Source of the DNA: Bacteroidales bacterium
GTDB taxonomy: Bacteria > Bacteroidota > Bacteroidia > Bacteroidales > UBA932
DNA: 64,000 bases
Reading direction: 5' to 3'
Assembly: GCA_017428245.1 (NCBI GenBank)
Contig: JAFRRF010000057.1
Coordinates: forward strand, 1 to 64,000
Both the position numbers and the translations under genes were made by a program. The notes beneath the pieces are model-generated. The model worked only from the letters and a program-made list of their open reading frames with translations. It was not told where the DNA came from and searched no databases. Position 1 is the first letter of the stretch; every line of letters starts with the position of its first letter. Shown piece by piece: positions 55,373-64,000 of the stretch.

Positions 55373-56152
55373 CTATTTGTATGAATCTTCGATGGCCAGA
55401 CGGAGTTCCGTGATACTGCCCATCGTCTTGATGATGCCGTCCGTCACGAAAGAGATGTCTCCGGTCTCTTCCGAGACCACGATGACCGACGCATCGGAAA
55501 CCTCAGACATTCCGATCGCCGCGCGGTGCCGCATCCCGTAATGGGCCGGGATGTCCTGCCGGCCGGTAATCGGCAGCGTGCAGCGGGCGGCCAGGATTCG
55601 GTTGTCGCCGATGACCATCGCCCCGTCGTGAAGCGGGGAGTTCTTGAAGAAAATATTCTCGATAAGCCGGCGGTTGATGCGGGCGTCGATCTCGTCGCCC
55701 GTGTCGAGAATGTCACCCAGTCCGGACCCGTGGCGAATTACGATCAGCGCACCCGTCCGGGTCTCGCCCATTTTCCGGCAGGCCGCCGTCAGTTCTTCCA
55801 GCTCCCGCGCCGGCATTCCGGCCTGCTTCGCCTGACGGAACAGCTTTTTGAATACACCCTGTTGCGCCGCAGTGGTACTGGAACTGATGCGCTGCAGGAA
55901 ACGGCGGATCTCCGGCTGGAAGATCACCAGCAGGGCCACCACGCCCACGCCCAACACCTGTCCCAGGATGAACGAAAGCAACTTCATCCCCACAGCCCGC
56001 GAAGCGATCCATACCACATAAAGCAGCAGGACACCCAGGAAGATATTGACCGCCGACGTGCCGCGGACCACCCGGATCAGCCAGTAGATGAGCAGGCCGA
56101 CCATCAGGACGTCGAGCACGTCGATGAAAGAAATATCTATGAAGTCGAACAT
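55373..56152 (-). CDS. cdaA: diadenylate cyclase (c-di-AMP synthase)
   Basis: 259 residues. Three N-terminal transmembrane helices (about 8-80) anchor it in the inner membrane. The DAC domain has the catalytic DGAMVIGDNRI (about 178) and the ATP-binding MRHRAAIG (about 208). It makes c-di-AMP, which controls potassium and osmotic balance. A -7 box TATATTTG (56160-56167) ends 7 bases before the ATG, so the leader is very short. It lies upstream of mutS2 in what looks like a two-gene operon. Confidence 0.95.
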   Translation of the reverse strand: MFDFIDISFIDVLDVLMVGLLIYWLIRVVRGTSAVNIFLGVLLLYVVWIASRAVGMKLLSFILGQVLGVGVVALLVIFQPEIRRFLQRISSSTTAAQQGVFKKLFRQAKQAGMPARELEELTAACRKMGETRTGALIVIRHGSGLGDILDTGDEIDARINRRLIENIFFKNSPLHDGAMVIGDNRILAARCTLPITGRQDIPAHYGMRHRAAIGMSEVSDASVIVVSEETGDISFVTDGIIKTMGSITELRLAIEDSYK

Positions 56153-56199
56153 ATTCTTACAAATATAACACTTTTTTTGCTACGTCACGCCCACCCTGG

Positions 56200-56643
56200 T
56201 CAAGCATCTCTTCTCCACAGCAATTTTTTGCCGAAGCCCAGACGGTTGTCGGTATATTTCACCCGGTCAAGGGAAATCAGCCACACCTCACCGCCTTTGA
56301 ACACGGCGTAGGGAAAGCGTTTCAGGTATTTCAGCCGGCAGCGGTCGAAGAGGCCGCCGTCGCAGCGGCGCACGGTGCCGGCGAACTGCAGACCCCTGAT
56401 TTTCCCGACCTCCTCCGTCTCCAGAACCACGGAACCGGTCACCTGCGGATTCTCCAGAAACAACTGTGCGTGGCGTGTCTTCGCCTCCGAGGTGATGATG
56501 AAACCCTCTTCCTGCGCGTCAAAGACATAAAAGGCATTGGCACACCACAATTCCGGTACGCCGTCCGTGCTGCCGCGCGACACGCAAGCCACCGTCAGCA
56601 CGTGGTGCTCTCCGATGAAATCCAAAATCCGAGGGTCAATCAT
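56200..56643 (-). CDS. YhbP/UPF0306-like pyridoxamine-phosphate-oxidase-fold protein
   Basis: 147 residues with the split-barrel FMN-binding fold. LWCANAFYVFDAQEEGF, EAKTRHAQL, IRGLQFAGTVRR and the C-terminal TDNRLGFGKKLLW closely follow E. coli YhbP. The start MIDPRILDFIGEHHVLTVACV was chosen over an upstream Met (56688) because a -7 box TATTTTTG (56650-56657) lies between them, 6 bases before the chosen ATG. Its function is unknown. The fold suggests flavin or heme binding. It lies 47 bases before cdaA on the same strand. Confidence 0.88.
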   Translation of the reverse strand: MIDPRILDFIGEHHVLTVACVSRGSTDGVPELWCANAFYVFDAQEEGFIITSEAKTRHAQLFLENPQVTGSVVLETEEVGKIRGLQFAGTVRRCDGGLFDRCRLKYLKRFPYAVFKGGEVWLISLDRVKYTDNRLGFGKKLLWRRDA

Positions 56644-56702
56644 ATCTTGCAAAAATACGCATTTTTGTCTATCTTGCATTCGGTTCATTCGAGGCGGGAG
56701 TT

Positions 56703-57431
56703 ATGTGCGGATCCTTTTTATCTTCTTTACACGAGAGTTTTCTGGGGCTGCGGGAGTTGTTCTTCCCGCGGCGGTGCGTGGTATGCGGACGGTTTCTGTC
56801 GGCAGGAGAAACAGACATCTGTGAAAGTTGCTTGGAAGAACTGCCGCTTACTTATCAATGGGACATCGTCCAGAATGCCGCGTTTGAACGGCTGGCACGA
56901 CGATTCGAGGTGGAGGCTGCCGCTTCGCTTTTCTTTTTCGGGTCGGAAAGCGACTATCGCAAGATTATCTACGGCATCAAGTATGGCGGCCGGCGGAAGC
57001 TGGCCCGGCGAATGGGCCGCTTGCTGGGCTTGAAGTTGGCCGGAAGCCGGGAATTCCGGCGTTGCCAGGCGGTCGTGCCGGTGCCGCTGCATCCGTTGCG
57101 GCGCTGGAAGCGCGGTTATAACCAGGCTGAAGAAATCGCCCGCGGCATCGCCGATGCGATGGGTCTCCCGCTTGAAACCCGGCTGCTCCGGCGCCACCGC
57201 TACACACGGACACAAACGCGGCTTCGGGGCGAAGCCAAGACAAAGAATGTCCAGGGAGCCTTCCGTACCGATCCGCAACGCGCTGCCCTGCTCCAGGCCG
57301 ACAGCATACGCTACCTGCTGCTCATCGACGATGTCCTGACAACCGGATCCACCCTGGCTGCCTGCGCCGATCCGCTCCGGGATGCCGGTTTCCACATTTC
57401 CGCCGCTACGCTGGGCTTTGCCGGCGGATAA
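56703..57431 (+). CDS. comF: ComF family phosphoribosyltransferase-like protein
   Basis: 242 residues, full length for ComF/GntX. An N-terminal four-Cys zinc finger (RRCVVCGRF, ICESCLEE), then a type I PRTase fold with VPVPLHPLRRWKRGYNQAE and the PRPP loop LLIDDVLTTGSTL (about residue 203). In competent bacteria ComF works with the DNA uptake machinery, but in this phylum its role is less clear. No other competence gene is in view. It is convergent with the S46 peptidase gene, 9 bases apart. Confidence 0.93.
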   Translation: MCGSFLSSLHESFLGLRELFFPRRCVVCGRFLSAGETDICESCLEELPLTYQWDIVQNAAFERLARRFEVEAAASLFFFGSESDYRKIIYGIKYGGRRKLARRMGRLLGLKLAGSREFRRCQAVVPVPLHPLRRWKRGYNQAEEIARGIADAMGLPLETRLLRRHRYTRTQTRLRGEAKTKNVQGAFRTDPQRAALLQADSIRYLLLIDDVLTTGSTLAACADPLRDAGFHISAATLGFAGG

Positions 57432-57440
57432 TCCTGGGAA

Positions 57441-59414
57441 TCAAAGGATTTCGTCGAGGATCCAGTCGGCGTGAGCGTACTCGCGCAGAATCCAGAGGAC
57501 ATAGCGGATGTCGACGCAGATACAGCGGTTCATCTCCTCGACGAAATACGTGTCGCCGGCAAGCGATTCCTTGTTGCCGTCGAAGGCCAGACCCACCAGC
57601 TCACCGCGGGCATTGAGGACCGGCGAGCCGGAATTGCCGCCGGTGATATCATTGTCCGTCAAAAAATTGACAGGTATGCCCGGATTCTTTTCCAGCAATT
57701 CCCGCACCCGCGGCTTGAGGGAAAAATCGTAGTCATCCGGATTGACTTTTTCCAGAATGCCTGCCGTCGATGTCTTCGACGCCAGCGTCACGGCATCACG
57801 CGGGGCCAACGGACAGACTTTGCCATAGGTGATGCGCATCGTCGAGTTCGCGTCGGGATACATCGGCTGCCGCTGCGCCTGCTTCATCCGGTATACGGCA
57901 TCCTTGTACTCCCGCTCCAGCGAAGCCTTGCTTTCGCCCGCCTCAATCCGGTCGCGCGCTTCGTTGAACTGCACGATCCGGCACGAAGTGAGCGCATCGC
58001 GGATATGTCCGTCCCAGATGTCATCCAGAATGGCATCGACGTTTCCCTCGCGACGGTCGTACACTTCCGTCAGGTAAGGACCCCAGTATCCGCGCTCCAC
58101 ATAACGGTAGAAACGGTCCAGCGAGTAGCGCAGCAGGTCCCGTTCCACACGCATGTCGAGACTTGCCAGTTCCCGCGCCGCCATCGCCGTGTCGCCTCGG
58201 AAAAGCGCATTCGCGTAGCGGTGAAGATTCGTACCGCGCACCAGCGTCTCCTGGAAATAGACGACCTGCCGGTTGATCTCCGCCACGTCCGCATATTTCC
58301 GCTCCATCCGGGAGAGCAGATCGGAATCGCCGAGCCACTGCTGCAAATTCCGCTCTTCAGCCCGCTTGGCTCCGACTACGTTGAAACGGTTGTAACAATA
58401 TATCTCACCTTCGCGGATTTCCTGCACATTGCTCAGGCCGAAATACCGGTCGGCATACTTGAGCCGTACCTCCGGATCCGCATCCATCCATTTTTCGAGA
58501 ATCTCCATCTGGTCTTTCCGGAATCTGGCCTGAACGGGATTCTGAATCTGTACAATCTCTTCGACGGCATACGAAGAAGCATAGCGATTGGTGCGGCCGG
58601 GATAGCCCAGGACCATCGTGAAATCGCCGTCCCTAAGACCGCGCTGCGATATTTTCAGGGTCTTCTTCGGATGCAGGGGCACATTCTCGGGCGCATACGC
58701 GGCCGGAGAGCCGTCGGGCGCCGTGTAGATGCGGTAGATGGCAAAGTCTCCTTTATGCTGCGGCCACTCCCAATTGTCCGTGTCACCACCGAACGAAGCG
58801 ATGCACACGGGGGGCGCGGCGACAAGACGGACATCGGGATACACCTGATAGAGCGCCATGTAATACCGGTTTCCATTGTAATACGACGAGCAGATGAGCT
58901 CGCCCTGGCCTTCATAGAAACGGGCATACCGGTCCTCGATGATGCGGTAAACCCGCCGCATCGCCATCGGGTGCGCCGCCACGTCGAGCGAATCGCGGAG
59001 CCGCATCACCTCGCCCGTCACATCGAAGATCTTCTTGAGGAAATAGATGGCCTGCCCCTTGACGGGCAGTTCTTCGCCCCGGTTCATCGCCCAAAACCCG
59101 TCTTCCAGATAGTTGTGCTCAGGAGTGCTCAGGGCGTGGATGTCGCTGTAGGCACAGTGATGATTGGTGATCATCAGACCGTCTTCGGAAATCATACTGC
59201 CCGTACAGCTGAAAGCGAGCGCCACCACGGCGTCAGACAGGCTTTCCTTCTCCTCGTCGTAGATCATCCGGCTGTCGAGTTTCAGGCCGGCCGCCTTCAT
59301 CCGCTTTTCCAGGAAGCGGTCGATGGTATTTATCATCCACATCCCCTCGTCGGCGAAGGCGCTTGCGGCACAAAAAAGCAGCGCCGCGGCCAACAGATAC
59401 TTCAATGTTTTCAT
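57441..59414 (-). CDS. S46 family dipeptidyl peptidase (DPP7-like)
   Basis: 657 residues with a signal peptide (MKTLKYLLAAALLFCAASAFA), hence periplasmic. The chymotrypsin-like triad is visible: His in TNHHCAYSDI (about 85), Asp in GGDTDNWEWPQHKGDF (about 215) and Ser in TGGNSGSPV (about 595). It removes dipeptides from the N-terminus of peptides. Eighteen residues after the Ser the sequence reads FDGN; Gly at this place marks DPP7 (hydrophobic P1), whereas DPP11 (Asp/Glu P1) has Arg. It is shorter than the 700 or so residues of the Porphyromonas enzymes. It is the last gene of a four-gene operon, 9 bases after the DUF6850 gene. Confidence 0.94.
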   Translation of the reverse strand: MKTLKYLLAAALLFCAASAFADEGMWMINTIDRFLEKRMKAAGLKLDSRMIYDEEKESLSDAVVALAFSCTGSMISEDGLMITNHHCAYSDIHALSTPEHNYLEDGFWAMNRGEELPVKGQAIYFLKKIFDVTGEVMRLRDSLDVAAHPMAMRRVYRIIEDRYARFYEGQGELICSSYYNGNRYYMALYQVYPDVRLVAAPPVCIASFGGDTDNWEWPQHKGDFAIYRIYTAPDGSPAAYAPENVPLHPKKTLKISQRGLRDGDFTMVLGYPGRTNRYASSYAVEEIVQIQNPVQARFRKDQMEILEKWMDADPEVRLKYADRYFGLSNVQEIREGEIYCYNRFNVVGAKRAEERNLQQWLGDSDLLSRMERKYADVAEINRQVVYFQETLVRGTNLHRYANALFRGDTAMAARELASLDMRVERDLLRYSLDRFYRYVERGYWGPYLTEVYDRREGNVDAILDDIWDGHIRDALTSCRIVQFNEARDRIEAGESKASLEREYKDAVYRMKQAQRQPMYPDANSTMRITYGKVCPLAPRDAVTLASKTSTAGILEKVNPDDYDFSLKPRVRELLEKNPGIPVNFLTDNDITGGNSGSPVLNARGELVGLAFDGNKESLAGDTYFVEEMNRCICVDIRYVLWILREYAHADWILDEIL

Positions 59415-59423
59415 ACGCGTCGT

Positions 59424-60848
59424 TTAAAACAAAAAACCCACGGTCAGGCCGGCGACATGGCGCAGACCGTCGTAATCCGTTCCGGAAGTGGACAGCTCCA
59501 GGTCGTACGCGGCCTGGATATACGTCCGGCCGCGGCTCCAGCGGAGAGTCAGGCCTGCGAGTACGCTGTCGCCGTCCCAGTAGTCCCACTGCCGGAGCAT
59601 CGGCTCCGCCAGCTGCCAGGCGGTCACATCGCTGCAGGCATCGTAGTCCTTGGCAAAACCCAGCCGCGTGGACAGGCGGAACGCCTCGCCCAAGGGAAGT
59701 TCAAGGGCTGCAAAGGGAGTCACGGTTCCGATCCGCTGCGTGAAGCGCTGCGGATATTCCGTATAGGAATGCATCATCTTCCAGTTTTCCACGCCAAGCG
59801 TCAGCTGCCAGGACGAGCCATAGGTATAGGACAACTTTTCATAATGATATTGCCGGAAATAGCAGAACACCGGATCGCCGTAGGTCACCCAGATGCGGAT
59901 GCGGGAATCGGGATCGAGTTCCTGCTGCTGCAGCGGGCGGAAGCCCTGCATCGTGGAGAAGGCGGCTGTCACCTGCACGAGATGCCGCCGGCCGATCTGC
60001 AGCGACAGGTCGTCGCTCCAGGTCAGGCTGCGTACATCGCCGTGCCGGAGATTGTTGTATCCCACCTCCGTCTGTGCCTCCCGGCGGAAATCCGCCCGGA
60101 TATTGTTGTGCAGCTCCGCCGCACCCAAACGGACATCCAGTTGGAAATCGCCAAAGAAACGTTCTGCCTCCTTGAAGCGTCGCGTCTCGGCGCTGGCGTA
60201 GCCGTTTCCGTGGTAAAGCCATACGCCGTAGAGGTCGAACAGGGTATGCTCCACGTTTTCCGAAATCTGCGTGAACTCGACCCGTTCGGTGCTGCGTTCG
60301 TAACCGGCATCCAGGCCCAGACCGAGGCTTTCGCCCTGCCAGGAAACGCCCGGCACGATGCGGAAGGTCATTGCGGTATTCTTGCTGCGGAGGTCTTTGT
60401 GCTTGGCCATCAGGGCCACGTCGTAGCCCAGGTCCAGGCCGGCCGCCCAGCCGCCGCCCAGCGGCAGTCCGGCACCTGCCTGCAGGCTGTACCGTTCCAG
60501 CGACAGCGCGCCCGGGACCGAATCGGCTACCATGAACGGCGTCTCATACGGATCGATCCACCCGCGCCAGGTGCTGCCTTTCCCATAGTCGTAACCATAG
60601 CCGAAACGACCATAGAGGCTTACTTTGTCGAGCCGGCGCTGCGAAACGACGTCAAGCACGCCTTGCGCCAATTGCTCTGGCGCATAAATGTCTTTCATCG
60701 GACCCGCCTCCCCGCGCAGGCCCATCGAAACATCGACATACGCCGTATCCGCCAGCGTCAGGCGCGCCATATTGCGCTCCTGGGCACCCGCCGCAAAAGC
60801 GGCTGCCAGCGCCAGGACCGTCCATCCGATCGTCAGGAATCTTTTCAT
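59424..60848 (-). CDS. DUF6850-like outer membrane beta-barrel protein
   Basis: 474 residues. Signal peptide MKRFLTIGWTVLALAAAFAAGAQ, then alternating amphipathic strands throughout (LYGRFGYGYDYG, AAGLDLGYDVAL, RTYIQAAYDLEL), ending VAGLTVGFLF with the aromatic C-terminal residue typical of barrels. It matches my memory of DUF6850 proteins, which sit beside DUF4876 and TonB receptors. The function is unknown. It lies 4 bases after the DUF4876 gene. Confidence 0.8.
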   Translation of the reverse strand: MKRFLTIGWTVLALAAAFAAGAQERNMARLTLADTAYVDVSMGLRGEAGPMKDIYAPEQLAQGVLDVVSQRRLDKVSLYGRFGYGYDYGKGSTWRGWIDPYETPFMVADSVPGALSLERYSLQAGAGLPLGGGWAAGLDLGYDVALMAKHKDLRSKNTAMTFRIVPGVSWQGESLGLGLDAGYERSTERVEFTQISENVEHTLFDLYGVWLYHGNGYASAETRRFKEAERFFGDFQLDVRLGAAELHNNIRADFRREAQTEVGYNNLRHGDVRSLTWSDDLSLQIGRRHLVQVTAAFSTMQGFRPLQQQELDPDSRIRIWVTYGDPVFCYFRQYHYEKLSYTYGSSWQLTLGVENWKMMHSYTEYPQRFTQRIGTVTPFAALELPLGEAFRLSTRLGFAKDYDACSDVTAWQLAEPMLRQWDYWDGDSVLAGLTLRWSRGRTYIQAAYDLELSTSGTDYDGLRHVAGLTVGFLF

Positions 60849-60852
60849 GGCG

Positions 60853-62022
60853 TTACGGTTTCAGACGGGGTGACGGGGTGCTGTCGGGGATGAAGTCAGC
60901 ATCCGAATTGTTCGTATCCATAAAAACCTCGACGCCGTCTTCCACGAAGTCGAGGCGCCGGGTGACGCATTTGCCGGAATAGTGGCCGGATCGCATCCAT
61001 ACATAGGATGCGTCCACCGTGCCGGGCAGACGTTTGATGGACTGCGAAGGCGTGTCCACACATTCCACGCCGTCGAGGATCCAGCTTTTGGCAATGTGCC
61101 AGTATTTCGTCCCGGAACTCTTGCCCGGTTCGAAATCTTCCCAGACGGCGGCTTGCGCCTGATAGGCGGCCACGCCCATCGAAGGCTTGAACACCACGAC
61201 GGCCGGACTGCTCACGGAAAGGGCCCAGGCGATACCCTGCCCCGTCATCGTAAGGACCATCGGAACCACGCCCGCCGCGATTTCGTGGCGCGGCAGCGTC
61301 TCCGACCAGCAGCCGAAATGGGCCCGGTTCAGCGCCAGGCCGGACGTCGCCCGGCCGGAATGGTCCACCGCGGCCATACAGGCCACGACCGCCGATTCGC
61401 CGGGTGCGAGCGGATACGTGTGACCGTCGCCCGGGAACATCCAGTACATTTGGGCGATGGGAATCGTGTCGCGCCCCGCCCAGGCATTGTTGCCTGTCGT
61501 GGAATTGTAGGGATAAACCGCAGCCAGGCACAGGGAATCGAGATAAACGGTCTGCCCGCCCGGCCCGGCGTTGTTGTATAGTTCGACGTAAGTATCCTTC
61601 GTATAATTGGCCCCCTCCGGCGTTGCGGAGCCGTGGAAATAGATTTCCCGGATAATCAGCGGATTAGGGATGGCTACGTGGAGCTGGATCTCGATCAGGG
61701 CGGCGTCGAGCAGAAGGAACTCCCCGCTGGCCCCGTTCACCGCGATTCGGGTCGTGGGGAACCACGCGGATGCCACCACGTCGTATTTGCCGGGCTGTAC
61801 TTCGAACACCGCCCGGCCGGCGGCGTCGGCATGCGCCGTGTAGGAGAAATCGGCGTTCTTGTTTTGCAGACGCACTTCCAGCCCGTCCAGATCGACGGTC
61901 ACCGGCGAATCCGGATCGGGAATCAACTGCACCGTCACCACGGCCACGCTGGGGATCTCCCGGAAACAGCCCGGAAGCAACAGCAGCAGCGCCAGACAGA
62001 AAAAGAGGGATAATCGTTTCAT
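60853..62022 (-). CDS. DUF4876 surface lipoprotein
   Basis: 389 residues. Lipoprotein signal MKRLSLFFCLALLLLLPGC. A short beta domain (about 25-110, VTVDLDGLEVRLQNKNADF) is followed by a long jelly-roll-like region (LIIREIYFHGSATPEGANYTKDTYVELYNN) resembling lamin-tail-like folds, and a C-terminus with DTPSQSIKRLPG. The frame extends far upstream inside the TonB receptor gene but has no signal peptide there, so the start at 62022 is clear. It is probably the surface binding partner of the receptor whose gene ends 5 bases upstream. Confidence 0.85.
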   Translation of the reverse strand: MKRLSLFFCLALLLLLPGCFREIPSVAVVTVQLIPDPDSPVTVDLDGLEVRLQNKNADFSYTAHADAAGRAVFEVQPGKYDVVASAWFPTTRIAVNGASGEFLLLDAALIEIQLHVAIPNPLIIREIYFHGSATPEGANYTKDTYVELYNNAGPGGQTVYLDSLCLAAVYPYNSTTGNNAWAGRDTIPIAQMYWMFPGDGHTYPLAPGESAVVACMAAVDHSGRATSGLALNRAHFGCWSETLPRHEIAAGVVPMVLTMTGQGIAWALSVSSPAVVVFKPSMGVAAYQAQAAVWEDFEPGKSSGTKYWHIAKSWILDGVECVDTPSQSIKRLPGTVDASYVWMRSGHYSGKCVTRRLDFVEDGVEVFMDTNNSDADFIPDSTPSPRLKP

Positions 62023-62027
62023 GGCGG

Positions 62028-64000
62028 TCAACGGATGGACAGTTTGACCTCTGCGCCGAAATACAGCGGCGTGTTGCGGTCGTTCGGATAATGCGTGACC
62101 GAATTCTTCACCCGGCCCCGCAGGTTCAGGAAGTTGTTGGCATAGAACGAGACGGTGGCCAGCCGGCCGATCTCTTTCGACAGCCGCAGATTCAGCATCC
62201 CGTAGAACGGGTAAGTCTGACGGATATAGTAGGTCTCCGTATTCGTGGTCAGGATGAGGTTGCGGTACTGCGGGTCGGAAGCCATCCCGGGCGTAAAGGG
62301 AAGGGTCCGGCCGGCACGGTCCACTATGTAGAGCGGATTGACGCACCAGGTGCCGGCCGTCTCGCTGAAATAGGCCTGGTCCTCTCCGCCGAAACGGCAA
62401 AGATTGCGCGTGGATTCGAAGAACACCAGCTGGGCAGACAGCGTCACGACCATCGCCAGTTGCGGGACGTGTGTGATCAGCCGGACATTCGTGCTGAGGC
62501 GCTCCTTCACCGATCCGTTCGAGGTCGTTGAGGAGCCGCCGTAGATGCCCACATAAGGGAACGTACGCCCGTTCGAAGTGCCCGCGTAGAGCCGCTGGGT
62601 GTAGGCCGTGTTGTAGCTTGCGACCTGCATATAGGCACCGCTCACATTCACGGAGGTCCCCAGCGACGGAATCTTCGCCACATCGAAGGTGAACTCCACG
62701 CCCCATTTGTCCATCGCCACGCCGTTCACAGGCCGGGCCAGCGACATAAAGGTCGTGTCGGTGATGGCGGGAAGGGTCTTTCCGTCGGCCGTCACGCCCC
62801 CGATACGCCAAGAGAGACCGGCGCCCGAAGGCAGCACCACCTGCGACGGAGCCCCGTTCTGCCAGGTGTAGCCGTAGCGGTTATAAATCATCGGAACATA
62901 TTCCGTAGCGAAACCGTAACCGTCGGTCATCTTTTCGTCGAACCATACCAGCGAGCCTGATACGGCACCGGCGTCGAACTCCACCCCTGCTTCCACGTTG
63001 CTGCTACGCTGCAACTTGAGCAGGGCGGCGTCCGTTTCGACCCGCTTGGTCGTGATCACAGCCAGGCCGGTCCCGTTCGCATCGAAGTCGTTATAGTAGA
63101 ACGAAACCACGTCCTTGTAGGCCGGTTCGGGATACAGATAGATCATCGACGGCATCTTGCGCGTGATGCCCCATCCGCCGCGCACGACCAGTTCCCGCAG
63201 GCCGGAAGACTTGCGGATCAGGATGTAACGCCCGTTGATGCGGGGCTCCACCCCAAAGAAAGAGGCCGTCGAAACGCCCGAGGCCAGCACGGTCCCGACA
63301 CGCGCACCCGCCTGGATTTCCAGCAGCGTGCCGCCGAGGGGAACCTTCAGGTTGTCTTCCAGATAGCCGGTCAGCGAATGCAGGAAAGGAATGTCGCGGT
63401 AGGATCGTTCCCGGAAGGCAGCGGCAGAGCCGGGCGAGGGCGGCATCGTCTGGTCGAATACCTTGCCCACGCCGACGTTGCCCTGGCTTTTCCATTCAAA
63501 GCCCGCAAGGATACGGTTGGTCACCGACCCGTATTTGCCCAGCTGATGGGCGGTCAGTTTTGCCTGCGCATCGACCGGACGGCCGTACACGCACACGTCG
63601 GAATAATACTGGGCCGGCGTAAAGAATGCTTCGTTCTCGCCGTCGTACATTGCGCCCGAGGTCGGCGTACGGCCTGCCGAGCCCTGGTACACCCGGCTGC
63701 GGGAGAACTGGTCGTTGATCCCGCCCGAGACCAGATACTCGATGTTCGTAATCCAGGACTTGTCGAGGATCCAGCGGCCGTTCACATTGAGTCGCAGGCC
63801 GCGGTCGCGTTCCTGCGACAGTTCGTCGAGCAGCAAGTCGGGATCGCTCGCATTGGTGGCGTTCGACCAGTTGGCCCGCAGTTTCGCGTGGACCGTCAGT
63901 TTTTTATGGAAGTTGCCCGACCAGCCCGTCTGGAAATTGAAACGGTTGTATGCCGACGACGGCGTACGCACGTCGCTCAAGGCGTGAGCATAGTCGGCGT
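62028..64000 (-). CDS. TonB-dependent receptor (5' part outside the window)
   Basis: About 657 residues of the barrel are present. The frame is open to the window edge, and the N-terminal signal and plug lie beyond it. Barrel features: VNGRWILDKSWITNIEYLVS, RVYQGSAGRTPTSGAMYDG, YEYP-rich loops, and a C-terminal FYANNFLNLRGRV ending VKLSIR. It is the first visible gene of the operon with DUF4876, DUF6850 and the S46 peptidase, with gaps of 5, 4 and 9 bases. The ligand is unknown, and a peptide or protein is plausible from the peptidase link. Confidence 0.9.
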   Translation of the reverse strand, partial: ADYAHALSDVRTPSSAYNRFNFQTGWSGNFHKKLTVHAKLRANWSNATNASDPDLLLDELSQERDRGLRLNVNGRWILDKSWITNIEYLVSGGINDQFSRSRVYQGSAGRTPTSGAMYDGENEAFFTPAQYYSDVCVYGRPVDAQAKLTAHQLGKYGSVTNRILAGFEWKSQGNVGVGKVFDQTMPPSPGSAAAFRERSYRDIPFLHSLTGYLEDNLKVPLGGTLLEIQAGARVGTVLASGVSTASFFGVEPRINGRYILIRKSSGLRELVVRGGWGITRKMPSMIYLYPEPAYKDVVSFYYNDFDANGTGLAVITTKRVETDAALLKLQRSSNVEAGVEFDAGAVSGSLVWFDEKMTDGYGFATEYVPMIYNRYGYTWQNGAPSQVVLPSGAGLSWRIGGVTADGKTLPAITDTTFMSLARPVNGVAMDKWGVEFTFDVAKIPSLGTSVNVSGAYMQVASYNTAYTQRLYAGTSNGRTFPYVGIYGGSSTTSNGSVKERLSTNVRLITHVPQLAMVVTLSAQLVFFESTRNLCRFGGEDQAYFSETAGTWCVNPLYIVDRAGRTLPFTPGMASDPQYRNLILTTNTETYYIRQTYPFYGMLNLRLSKEIGRLATVSFYANNFLNLRGRVKNSVTHYPNDRNTPLYFGAEVKLSIR

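Noticed and set aside
57471-60893. 1140-residue frame antisense to the S46 peptidase and DUF6850 genes
   Set aside because: It spans two verified genes and the gap between them, with no signal or domain.

Overview
The window is bacterial and reads as a high-GC member of the Bacteroidota, most likely Bacteroidales from a gut or rumen. The evidence is two SusC/SusD pairs, Oar-type TonB receptors, BACON and DUF5689 lipoproteins, an S46 dipeptidyl peptidase, a Tricorn-like S41 peptidase, a one-chain pyruvate:ferredoxin oxidoreductase pointing to anaerobic life, weak or absent Shine-Dalgarno sequences, and repeated promoters of the Bacteroides type (-33 TTTG, -7 TAnnTTTG, 18-21 bp apart). No species name can be given from sequence alone. 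Most of the window is GC-rich, so very long antisense ORFs are everywhere. They were treated as shadows.

Layout. 1-220: the 5' end of a 16S rRNA gene leaving the window to the left, with its promoter. 252-7925: alpha-2-macroglobulin lipoprotein and penicillin-binding protein 1C, divergent, the classic A2M/PbpC pair. 7950-8440: a 51-bp tandem hairpin repeat, tRNA-His, two terminators and a GC-rich triple hairpin. 8465-20482: housekeeping and metabolic genes (DUF4832 lipoprotein, nifJ, fabD, an S9 peptidase, a MATE transporter with an extra C-terminal domain, a biotin-enzyme-like carboxyltransferase). 20586-22022: tRNA-Arg(CCG) followed by an AT-rich islet holding a secreted lipoprotein with a Cys-bracketed hydrophobic C-terminus and a two-helix membrane protein, closed by a 20-bp hairpin. 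This is the best candidate for something undescribed.

22040-32226: two divergent SusC/SusD systems, the left one with a translationally coupled metallo-hydrolase and a frameshifted SusC. 32214-40934: OstA-like protein, SurA, GuaB and a Tricorn-like protease on one strand. 41017-42051: threonine aldolase. 42106-51433: a locus of a full Oar-like receptor, a half-size plugless relative, a BACON/OB-fold lipoprotein and a large surface lipoprotein ending in a DNA/RNA non-specific endonuclease, which suggests nucleic acid binding, degradation and uptake. 51629-57431: metK, mutS2, cdaA (c-di-AMP synthase), a YhbP-like flavoprotein and comF. 57441-64000: a tightly packed operon of TonB receptor, DUF4876 lipoprotein, DUF6850 barrel and DPP7-type S46 peptidase, which couples an outer membrane system to dipeptide release.

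Together the genes describe an anaerobic saccharolytic and proteolytic gut-type organism. Its outer membrane is rich in TonB-driven uptake systems, and import appears paired with periplasmic or surface hydrolases.
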